A DNA stretch of 64,000 bases from Dendrophyllia cribrosa (lineage: Eukaryota > Cnidaria > Anthozoa > Scleractinia > Dendrophylliidae): NCBI GenBank assembly GCA_024195265.1, contig JAJLRJ010000009.1, positions 30,643,210 to 30,707,209 of the forward strand. Reading direction: 5' to 3'. The notes beneath the pieces are model-generated. The model did no database searches, was not told the origin of the DNA, and saw only the letters and a list, made by a program, of their open reading frames with translations. Both the position numbers and the translations under genes were made by a program. Each line of letters opens with the position of its first letter. Position 1 is the stretch's first letter. This document shows, in pieces, positions 40,824-52,000 of the stretch.

Positions 40824-41630
40824 TCCCGGGTGGGGGGGGGGGGGGGGTGTACATGACCAATATTTGGGTATAGGGGTGCCGCTGAGGGTCTGACAAAAAA
40901 GAAACGAAAATACCAACCCTGTGTAGGACAACACCTGCTATTTTAGGACCCTGTCAATCTCTAGGACAAAGAAAGGAGGATTTTTCAGGTATCCCATGAT
41001 GCCTAGCGTGTAATTATCGATCCTGATGTGTCAAATTTCCTGCGATGGCAAGTACGCGTGGTGAAATTTTACTGATCTTCACGAGACTTTTTCTTTGTTT
41101 CCAATGCAATAAAAGGTGAATCAAATAGCTATTTGGTTTCTATGTACATTAAAGTTTACTTAGATATCATTTGATCCGAGCCTGTTTGCCTATGTGTTGC
41201 AATATTTTAACTTCGTTTCAAGTGGCATGCATGGCTGATCCGCTTTGTTTCTTTGTTGTGTTTTAACCCTGGATCGTTTTTAATCCTGGGGACATTAGCA
41301 TTTAATTACGCTAAAATCTACGCAGTGGATGATGCGCTCCCTTCGAGCAACTCCATGGCAAATGACCGGTCACGCAATTTCAGTTGATAATATAATTCAT
41401 TCACGTTGCATCATGGGATACCTAAAAATATCCTCCTTTAGGACAAAGGAACCAGAATGGGAACCACACCCTGTTTAGAACAGATTCAGACCCTGTTTTG
41501 GACAGACCCACGCTAAATTATATACCCTGTTCAGGACGAAAAGGCCGAGAACCATATCCTGTCCAGCAGCATGTCCCCGTATATGTCATACCAGGGATTA
41601 CCCCCCCCCCCCCCCCCCCCCCCGGTCCTG
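40824..41630. mobile_element. Element bounded by G and C tracts, with internal inverted repeats
   Basis: Left GTCCCGGG, then G16, then TACATGACC; right GGTCATGT-like sequence (GTATATGTCATACC), then C23 and CCGG. Inside, AGGTATCCCATGATGC (40988) and GCATCATGGGATACCT (41408) are inverted. TVP23-TMEM94 gap. Confidence 0.55.
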
Positions 41631-41839
41631 TCACTGACATTGTTATGCATAGTAGCTATATGCTGGTGAAGTCTTTATGTGGGTATAATCATGTATCACT
41701 TAAGTTTGTGAGTACACTATTTATTTAAAAACTTGTAAACTAAAAATTATTAAAGTATATTGCCTTTGTTTTTGACATCATTGGTCGTGTTTCTGTCGTA
41801 CTGCTTTATCTCTTTGTCGATCAGGCTGTGGAATAGATA

Positions 41840-42128
41840 CACCTTATTTGACGGTTTAACAGATAATATATGCGGATATTTTACGAGTTGTGTAGTATTT
41901 TTTCAAAAAATGTGAGCAATGACTAAAATATCCGCACATATTATCTGTTAAACCATCCAATAAGGGATTTATTATTTGACTAAAATTCTTGTATTTATAA
42001 TAGCTTGCGTCTTTACACCGCGACACTAAGGTGTAATACAGCAATCTACTGTGTAATACGCTTGGATATTTTGCATGTTCTCTCTTTCTTATAAGGTGTA
42101 ATGACGTCACAGTTGAATAATAATGAAA
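41840..42128 (-). mobile_element. Dispersed MITE (GGTTTAACAGATAATA family), copy 2
   Basis: Inverse copy of 12730-13043, sharing the terminal hairpin, TACACAGTAGATTGC words and TTCAACTGTGACGTCAT. TVP23-TMEM94 gap. Confidence 0.75.
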
Positions 42129-42452
42129 TTTATTTACAGAAAAAAAAACTGAATCCAGCAAACACTGACTAAGAATAAATACTTCTCTCGGGACAAGAAT
42201 GACCCACCCCGCCATGGTGAAAATGAAAGAAAATACTCATTTTTGCCTTCTACTCTCTTCATTTTTCATCCAGAAATTTCTTTTGTCTTCTTCTTTCTTT
42301 CCTCATTTTATTTTTCTACACTGTCAGTTTCCCCCCTCCCCCCCCCCCCCCCCACCCCCGAAGAGACCTGACCCACCCCTCCCCACAGAAGAACGGCTGG
42401 ATGGGAATACCGCGGCAATCTGGAGCGAGTTTTTTCTGGCGGGGACTTCAAC

Positions 42453-42758
42453 ATGGCGGCTTTCGGAGAGAACTTCTCGAATTTGCCAATTAATCCTTGA
42501 AAACAGACGAAATTTAGGCAAATATTAAGCGGGCAAAATGGAGCAGCCTGTATATTTTTCTTACGGATATGGAGAGCATGTTTGAGTCCTCAATCGGTAA
42601 TGAATTTTGGGGGTTTTCAAAGGGAAACGATAACATTTGGTGTTTGCTGACAACCATTCGTAATGTCGGACGGGGGAAGGAAGTCAAGTTACCCGAAAGG
42701 TTCGGCTGCTGCATCAGAAGTACGACGATCATGGAGTTGGAGGAGACGAGAAGGGCTG
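42453..42758 (+). other. Probable 5' non-coding exon of TMEM94 with upstream ORFs
   Basis: A GC-richer segment holding ATGGCGGC (42453) ends at a good donor (GCTG then GTAAG at 42759). Three ATGs open short reading frames: 42453 (15 codons), 42538 (15 codons) and 42569. Joined to the acceptor before 43031, the frame from 42569 stops at TGA 43045-43047, seven bases before the main ATG at 43055. Hence the segment is read here as leader rather than coding. It could also be the first exon of an unrelated or differently spliced transcript. Confidence 0.5.
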
Positions 42759-43054
42759 GTAAGATGAATTACTGGTGCTAAAATGAACTATTAAAGCTGT
42801 GAATCAAACCTGTTACGTTTCTAGTCGAGGTATAAAAATGCCGCCTTTTTCAAACGTTCGTCGTCCTTCGGTGACTTCGGTCATGCACCGTCAAACTCTT
42901 TGGCAAGATTTTCAACCCCTATACTTAATTATACATTGTGATTTTTCCCCAATGCATGGTTGCTTGTTTTGTTTAAACTGTACTGGATCGTATCAAGGAA
43001 CTGAATACATCATTCATTTGATACTTGTAGGGGGAGAGCGAAGGTGAAATTGAC

Positions 43055-46000
43055 ATGCAAACTCTGGAGATTCTTTGTGAAGTTCAGGAAGTAAGTTTTG
43101 CATTGTGTTGTTCCAGCAACCACACCCGGGGGGGTACTCCCATATATGAGCTATATAGGTATGTGCCGCTGTGAAGGGTATGGTTTTCAGGCAGTTTAGT
43201 CTGGGATAGGGTATAGTAATCAGAGATTTTTGGTCTAGAATAGGGTATCATTTTCCGCGAAACTGATCAGTTGCGTGAAGAATTTATTCTAGACAAGGTT
43301 TACTGGCAAATGGCATTTTAAAATCGGTACGGTGGGCAGTACGGCATTTTTACTGACCCCTGTTAACTAATAACTGTGATAGTGAATGAGTTTCTGGAAA
43401 ATAGCGAGTCTGGAATACAGTGTAGGTCTAGGATAGGGTAGGGTTTTTGGTGTTTAGTCTAGAATAGGGTTGCAAAATGCAGCTAAAAATGGTCTAGCAT
43501 AGGTTAAGGGTCTGAGAGTCCCAGCGGCACACCCCCACCCAAAAATTTTCAGAGTACCCCCCCCCCCCCCCCCCCCCCCCCCGGGGCGTCATACCACTTT
43601 CCTTTTCAAACTTTGGCTTTTAAGAACCCCCTCCACCTCAGTAACTTCAGTGACCTCCCATGGGAGAAGTATGGATATTTCCTGGCTCTGCCCAATTTGT
43701 CAACAGCAGATATACATTTTCTATGACACACAAACATTTTTACATGGTATCTTGATCCACCAAGGATGACTACAGTGTATGGATCTCAGTAAATAGATGT
43801 TACTTATTCCATGAAAAGTACAATAATTTGTTTTGATTTTTGTAATCTTTGACTGATTACTACATGTACATGTACCTGATATGTTTTTCAGCCACTCGCC
43901 CTTGTGTTTTTCTTAACTATAGCTATATTGGCCGTTGTTTTGTTGAATGTTTGACACGCAGAAAACTAAGCAGTTGTGTCACTGGATCCATTTTAAACAT
44001 TTTTGCCAACCATGTTTGCATAGGTAATGTACCCTGGTAAAAGCCTAGCAGGATCTTTTAAGATCTTCAACAGTTCTTTGATATTTTCAACCTCAAGTAC
44101 TGATATACAGAATCCTCAAGGATCATCATCTGTGCAAGATTTCTGATAATCATAATTTAATTATAATTTCAGAGGACAGACGATGAATCAGTTGGCCTCA
44201 GGTCTCAGGAAGCATTGAAAAGACTTTTTGATGCCATCAAAGTTGAGCTCACTACATATACAGAAGCTAACAATTGTACCTGGAGACGAGATCTGTGGAA
44301 CACCTTGAGTCATAATCATCACTTGCCAATCAGCTTTATCAGCCTTGGTTTCCTTATTCTTGAATTTTTATTGATGGTTTTGTCATATGCCCTGGCTGGT
44401 TCAACAAGGAAGTAAGTAATACTTTTCTCCTCAAATGCACTAATAAAGCCTGGTTCACACATACGACATAAGCATAAGCATCTATTATAAACATAAGCAA
44501 GCATAGTGTGAACCGGAGTAACATAAAAATAATGGTTCCTTCTGTGTGAACCAGAGCATGAATGACATAAAATAAAAGAAACAAAAGACAGAAAACAGTA
44601 TAACTCCAAAACAAGACTAAAATGTGTTCCAGTACACGCAGAAAGACCCAAGAAAATGAAAATGAAAACATTTCCTTTTTCTTTAATATGCTTTTGCTTA
44701 TGATTATGCTTATGTTGCATTATCACAAATGTGAACTGGATGACATAAGGATAAGCATTTTTATTGAAACAGCAGTATCCGACATTAGCGGAAATTCGCT
44801 TTTGTGGCTTTCAAACACAAGTGAAGGGGGAGACCTTGAGAGTCCTTAGTGAAACATTAAATGTTTCCTAAATCCTAAATTTTAGGATCATTTGTATAAG
44901 GCAAACCTTGATTGTAAATTATTTTGAATTTGTACTTATTGCAGCTCCAGTCTTCCTAAATCCTAAATTTTAGGATCATTTGTATAAGGCAAACCTTGAT
45001 TGTAAATTATTTTGAATTTGTACTTATTGCAGCTCCAGTCTTCCATTGGTGGAAGGGATCATTGTTGTGTTGCTGATGGCTGTCAACGTGACATTGTGTG
45101 TGAGAGAGGAGAGATTGAAGAGGACCGAGATGGTGAGAAGTGTTCAGGACCTGCTCAGTAATTATGACGGTGAGAAAAGAAGGATCCATCTAGTTAGAGA
45201 TTTCTAGTGGTTGTGTAATCATGTGTTCATGTGAAATCTTCACTCTGACAAAGGCTAGAGCTTGAAATGTAAATGTTTCTGTATTTACGATGGCCAAACT
45301 TTACATGGGGTAGGAGGGGGGGGGGGGGGGGGTACTCTGTATATTTTTGGGTGGTGTTAGAGTAAAATGTCATTGTTAGTGTTGTATGTCTCTTTGATAG
45401 ATTGTTGCAGTTGGATGCCTTCAGATTATGTTGATCCGTGCACTCCACCCTCGCCATCTATCTCACTGGTGCATGCCTACAGAGACAGGGAACTGGTTAG
45501 TGTTCCATGTAATCTGCTTGTTCGGGGAGATGTGGTGGTACTAGGACCTGGTCACTCTGCCCCAGCGAAAGTTCAACAGGTACATACTGATAGACAAACT
45601 CCAAAAAGTGATCATTGTCAAACATAATTATATAATTTTCATGTTACAGATTTATTGCATTGTCTACATGTATCAGTCAGGTATTGAGAATAACAAAAAT
45701 TGTTATCAACTTCATCTCTCATACGTAACTGCCATCCAGATGAGGACAGGTGCTCATGATAGTTCAATAGCCATCAAAGACAATTGCCCATTCATAAGTG
45801 TATCAATATTATTGATATTTACACGTGGGGGTTGTATACAGTTACTAGATAACTATGTCATGAATCTATTATATTCATTGACAGTGTACACATACAAGTT
45901 TTTTTACATGTCAATATTTAATTATTGTTTGTTCCATGTTTTCTCTCTCCAACAAGGTGGCAAACTTACTTAAAGAGGCTAGAAAGGGTTTTTAGCTGCA

Positions 46001-49000
46001 TGTGCATGCAATGTCATCGTCATTCATTGACGCACGCGTCAGCTGATTTTTTTTCAAAAAGTAGCATGCGCAGCTCACCGGAAATGAAAATACTGCGTAA
46101 AATCGCGCGAACTGGAAATAAATCATGCATAAAATATTCCTTTTTTATCTCAAAAATTTGCTCGGTGAGCTATGTTGAGCTATTATTTGTCATGCAAGTA
46201 GCATTCAACTTTATCTAACATTTGAGACATTTTAGAAAAAAAACTGTAGAGTGGAATTTTTTTAAATCTCTAAAAGCCCTTTTTCGATTTATCTCGATTT
46301 CCACAATACAGATTTTTTTCAAATTTACACAGGAAGTGAAAAATATTGCAAACTTTTAAAAACACTTATGAAAAAACATAGGTCACCGAGTAAGTTTTAA
46401 AGATAAATTTGAAAAACTGACTTTGAGGGGTACGTCTTTGGAGGGTTATACAATGTAGTTACCATGACAACAGATATGACGTCATAAATGGTCTTGAAGG
46501 AAACTTTAACAACCCTGTCATAAGCTTGTCTATAATTTGTTTCAGAGACTAAGACCATTAAATTTTAATGTTTAATTGTTCTGACATGTACATAAGCTGT
46601 AAGAAACCCCTTCGAGCCTCCTTAATATACAAAGGCAGTCACAGTTGCTTATTGAGATTTTCTAACTACAGTGCTTTATTACTATAGAGAAATTGATGTT
46701 TATGTTGTGGTTTCACGTTTTTGGGGGGTTTGAAATTTTAAAAAACAGTTTCCTTTGTTCTAGATTTTGGTCCGTAATGAATCTGAGATAAATGAACCAA
46801 AAACAAATTTAAACCACAATTCTTACAAGATACTATTCTGACATAAATTGAAGCATTTTGCTTGAAGTTTCAGATCTAGTTGAAATGCTCTTTCGTACCA
46901 CATGTATATGTTGTGGTTTAAATTTAGTTTTGGTTTAAATTTTTCAAACCAGTTTAATTTTAATTTTCTTTTGTTTCAGATTCATTACCATAATTTGAGA
47001 CAAAGGAAAATCAAAATCAAACTGGTTTAAAAATTTTAAACCAAGATAAAAATTAAACCACAACATATATCTTCATCTTAACAGTACTCATCTAAATCAC
47101 TATCTGGTTTTATTGGCAGCTTTCCTCAGAACTATCAAACAAAGGTTCTCTTCTGATTCTTGAAGAAGGTCAAGTGTTCTATCCTACTGTCGCACAAAAC
47201 CCTCCTAGTAAGTGCAAACCTTGTTAAGATTTATCATTTTATTTCAGTCTCTACTTTGCAGACTATGAAATTTATGTGACTGTTATGCCCACAAAATGAA
47301 TGTGTGAGTGTTTTCATGTCTGCGCGCCATAAACATTAACACATGTAATTTATATTTATTTAATATTTGTAGCTGAAGCAACCAAAACAACTGGTATACA
47401 GTCATCCCAGCCGCACCCACGAGAGATGTTCCTTGTCATAGAAACACCATTTAAACTTAATCTCAGGTAAAATACATGACTGTATATGTTGTAGGTTGAA
47501 ATTAAATTCAGGTTAAAATGATTTCAACCCAGTTTGATTTTGAATTTCTTTTGTCTTTGATTCGTTATCATAAATCAGAAACAAAGGTAATTCAAAATCA
47601 AACTAGGTTGAAATCATTTTAACCTGAATTTCATTTTAACATACAGTACAACATATATTTTAAACAGGCATAGACCCAAATCAGTTTCCACCATTTTTAT
47701 GGAAATCATCCAGATTTTTATAATGAATTTATAATACAAGAAAAATACAGAGTTCTTAGCTTGAAAAAATTAATTGGCTTGGAAAGATTTGAACCAAAAG
47801 TAAAATTAAACTTGGATAATCAAGCCAGTGAAGAACTACATGTATGTGCAGAGGTGCATGAACGACCAGGTGCAGAGGTGCATGAACGACCAGCCTTTAA
47901 CCCTTTCATTCCCAGAGTGTATTATGGAGACATGTACATGTACTTCTAACTTTTCAGTCTGCATGGACAATCCCTATGGTGTGACCATTTATATGAAACC
48001 TCTTCAGCAGTACTTTTGCATGGTACCATTTGTTTTTCAATATTTTACAAAATGAATTTTGGGATGTTTCTTAAATTTTGATCTTTGGCACTCTTGGAAG
48101 GTAAATTAGGGTTAATAAAAGTCATTTGATCATGTTTATCCCAACATCGCTGAGTTTTGTAACTTCTTTCTCAGTTAACTCAGTTGTTAACTCAGTCTGT
48201 TACCACATTTAAATGCGAGAAAACTGTTTGGGCTTCACAAATAATACATGTAAGGCCACTGAAATAGCCCTCTCAAAATGTACCGGCAACTGGCGGTTTT
48301 GCTGCTTTCAGGCAATTATTTACCACTAAGTTACACTAATTTTTCCCAGGACCCCTTGAACTTGGTCCTTTCTGTTTAAACTACTCCATTTATGTTGCCT
48401 TCTACTGTGAGACATTTTGAGAGGGCCTCTGTCACAAGCACTATGTCACAATCACAGTATTCTTAACAGCCGGCCCAGTCAGCTTCTTTGCCCTATTTTT
48501 ATCACAATACAGTCAAACCCCCATTAAGCAGTCACCCTCAGGGAATAGGCAACTGACCGCTTAATAGAGGTTGACTGCTTAATGGAAGTGTTCTAATATT
48601 AAGCATGTAACATGAAAAAAATTGAACTAGAATGTGAAGTTGCTTACATGATGTATGTTTTATTTCTTACAGCAACAGTAATACAAAAATAATAATGTGA
48701 AGTTTTGCCATCACATTCAACATGAAACAAAAAAATCAGTTACGGTTGTCTGTGATTTGGGTCCGCATACCTTTAAAATCGTGAAGCAATTCTTCCCGAC
48801 CATTAAACTAGGTGTCCATTTAATATTAATAATAGAGATAAAAATAAAAGTTAATAATATAGTGAGTGTACAATCAAATTAACCAATTGGGAAGTCTAAA
48901 CAGTGACTGTATCATTCTGCTTAATAGAGATGAATGCTTAAAAGAGGTCAAGTTTACAGTAAATATGGGGAGCGATTACAGGGATTTGATAAATGACCGC

Positions 49001-52000
49001 TTAAAGTGCCTATCACCCCTAGAAAGTTATTTTCAGAATCAACTCTATGTACATTGAATAGTTGAATGGTAAAATATTTCTTGTTTTGAACGTCGCGTTT
49101 GTGAGTTATAGAGATTTGAATTTACAAAATGCTAATTAGATGACGTCAACCCGGGAATCATTTATTATACAACTACTTGTTTTCACCTCCAAGTAATATT
49201 TTTTACGAATCGATTGACTGTCCACAGTTTATTTTTAGTATTTATCAAATTAATTATCCTCAAGCTGTAAACTGTGCATTGTAAATTGGTGTAGAAATAA
49301 TGGCAAATTCCCGGGTTGACGTCATCTAATTAGCATTTTGTAAATTCAAATCTCTATAACTCACAAACGCAACGTTCAAAACAAGAAATATTTTAACATT
49401 CAACTATTCAATGTACATAGAGTTGATTCTGAAAATAACTTTCTAGGGGTGATAGGCACTTTAACAGAGGGTGACCGCGTTATATAGGTTTGACTGTATT
49501 GCCTTTTGCAAATTGGTTCATCCAAGAGAAAATGTGTTGACAAGGATGTGATGGTGATGCCATAATGATACATGTATGTAGTACATGTAAATGCATGTTG
49601 TATTTTTTTTTTTTGACAGAAAAATTTTGAATGACTCTTTGAAGAGGCCAGTAAGCATAGTTGGAAATGAAATGCATTATATCACTAGTACTATTATAGA
49701 CAAGAAACTACTGATTTTAATTTCGGTGAGTACCTCTGTTTCCTAAATATCACATATTTCCTTGCCCTGTTAGTTTTGGGGATTTATTGAAATATGTGTT
49801 TAAAATGGACTCATCTGGTTTTTGTAGCTTCTAGGTGTTTAATATCCATTTGAGTGTTTCTGTTTCTCATGACATGTATTTTTCTAGACGTTTTCCATTA
49901 TTAAGCTACCCTGAGTGAGTTGCCAGGCTTGAAGTATGGCCTTTCTTACCAAATGGTAGAAATGTTAGCATTTTTCTGTTCCTGTTTTGAGTCTAATAAA
50001 ACATTTTCTTTATATATTCTTTTCAAGGTGTTATCCTTAACTGTAAATATTCTACGAACAATTCTTCTTGGAAATGATTCTGGGCATTGGAGTGAGATGA
50101 TTCTTTTACTTCAGGTAATTCTTAACACATTCTGCAACTTTTTTTTGCGTAATGCAAATGCTAAAAGTGCTATGTTTATCATTCCTTTCTAAATTCTTCC
50201 TACATTTTTATAGACCAAAGGAAGAGTAAAAAGATTCCTGATTCATGATTGTGTAAATCTCTGAGGAATATTTTTGTAATTAAATGTATTAATGAAAAAA
50301 ATATATATCAGTAGGACTGCAGAACACTTAAAACTATGATTTCTCTTTTCACTCCCAGAGTTCTCTAATAAAAATGTGGTTCTAATAATTTTAATAATTC
50401 AAATGGTGCTTTTAGTTTCTGAGTATTTTACAAAACAAAATTGGGAGAGATTCATTGCCAGCCTGGTGAGGTTTCCATGAGAGAATTTCATTGAATCACA
50501 AGTCAGGATAAGAAAACATGGCCATTGTAGGGAGGTGAACTGTATTACTGTTTACACTTTGTTTTCAGGGTTATGCTGTATTGCCCCTTCTTCCTATTTC
50601 TTTTCCTGTTGTGTGGATTTGTCTAATCCATTATGGAACAGCAAGAATCAAAGTTCTTTTTCAATTTCTAAAAGAAAAAGAAAAGGTGAATGTCCACTTT
50701 ATATATTTTTAAACAAAACAATAATACTCTGAATATGTTGTAGGTAGGAAATAGAAAACGTGTTCAACCTACACACTGTTAGTTCATGCAAACTAGGGTC
50801 ATGAGATCACCAGACATAACAATTATTACCAATACCAGGAAAAATGGATTATGTTGGGTCATCAGAGCAACCAGGGTCATGTGAACTCACCCAGAAAATG
50901 TCGCTATGAGGTCACCAAGGCAACCAGCGTCGTGTGAGCTTACCCAAATAAAGTCCTTATACGGTCACTGAAGCAACCAGGATCATATAAGGTTACCAGG
51001 GCAACCAGGGTCATGTGAGGTCACCAGAGCAACCAGGGTCATATCAGGTCTCCAGGGCAACCAGCAGCCAGGTCATAATGAGGTCACCAGGGCAACCAGG
51101 ATCCTGTGATGTCACCAAGGCAACAAGTGTCATGTGAGGTCACCAGGGCAACCAGGGTCATGTGAGGTCACTAGGACTACCAGGGTCATGTGGTCACCAA
51201 GGCAACCAGGGTCGTGTGAGGTCACCAGAGCAACCAGGGTCATGTGGTCACCAAGGCAACAGGAGTCATGTGTTCACCATGGCGACCAGGGTCATTTCAG
51301 GTCCCCAGGGCAACCAGGGTCATGTACGGTAGACTACGAGTAGTCCCTCATTTTTCTCAGGGATAGTATCTAGAGCAAGCGAAACACATGCGTGTGTAAA
51401 AATCACACCACACGAGCAAGGCGAGATGCGGTGAGGAGAGAGAAAAAGGAGGGACTACAGAGAAAGCCCAAGCTTTTGAACTTACTTGTTGCTCTCACAG
51501 CTCAAAATTCTGAATGGCTCTTCCAGGACAGTCTGTCAACATCTGTCAAAAACGTGCCAGCTGCTATCAATACAAGACACAATTTCAGTTTCTGTCAATG
51601 GCTGACAAACTTCAGGCATGTCTGGAAAAAATCAAAACATAACATCGCTGAAACCAGAAAAGACTTGAGCAGTGGAGGCACTGTTGGCAGGGAAACATGT
51701 ACTTGTGATACTTCCAACCGGATTTGGGAAAAGTTTAATTTATCAAGTGTTTAGCATGGCGCAAACACCTGCAAACGCGAGCGTCCTCGTTATTAACATT
51801 GTGGAAGAGCAGGCAAAAGAAATGAACGGCCTTGGGATAACATCAGTTTGCACTTGAAACCAAGCAGTGAGGATTGTTTGAAAGATACATAAAAAGGAAA
51901 GTTTCAAATGATTTTCACTTCAGCTGAAGACTGCTTATCCAAGAAGTTTAAGTTTAAGTTTAACATATCTTTGGTCATCATCGACGAATGCTACACAGTT

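Larger units (their letters stand above)
39764..42452. other. TVP23-TMEM94 intergenic region
   Basis: Holds the pogo-like MITE 39799-40061, the tract-bounded element 40824-41630 and the MITE 41840-42128. A C tract at 42338-42353 lies just upstream of the TMEM94 leader. No coding exon is recognised. Confidence 0.6.

Noticed and set aside
42569..42781. N-terminal coding exon of TMEM94
   Set aside because: Its phase does not fit the acceptor before 43031 (a stop follows after a few codons), and human TMEM94 starts near the position matched by 43055.
44319..44726. 135-codon minus-strand ORF with hydrophobic stretches
   Set aside because: Antisense shadow of the TMEM94 exon 44173-44411 and the adjacent intron.
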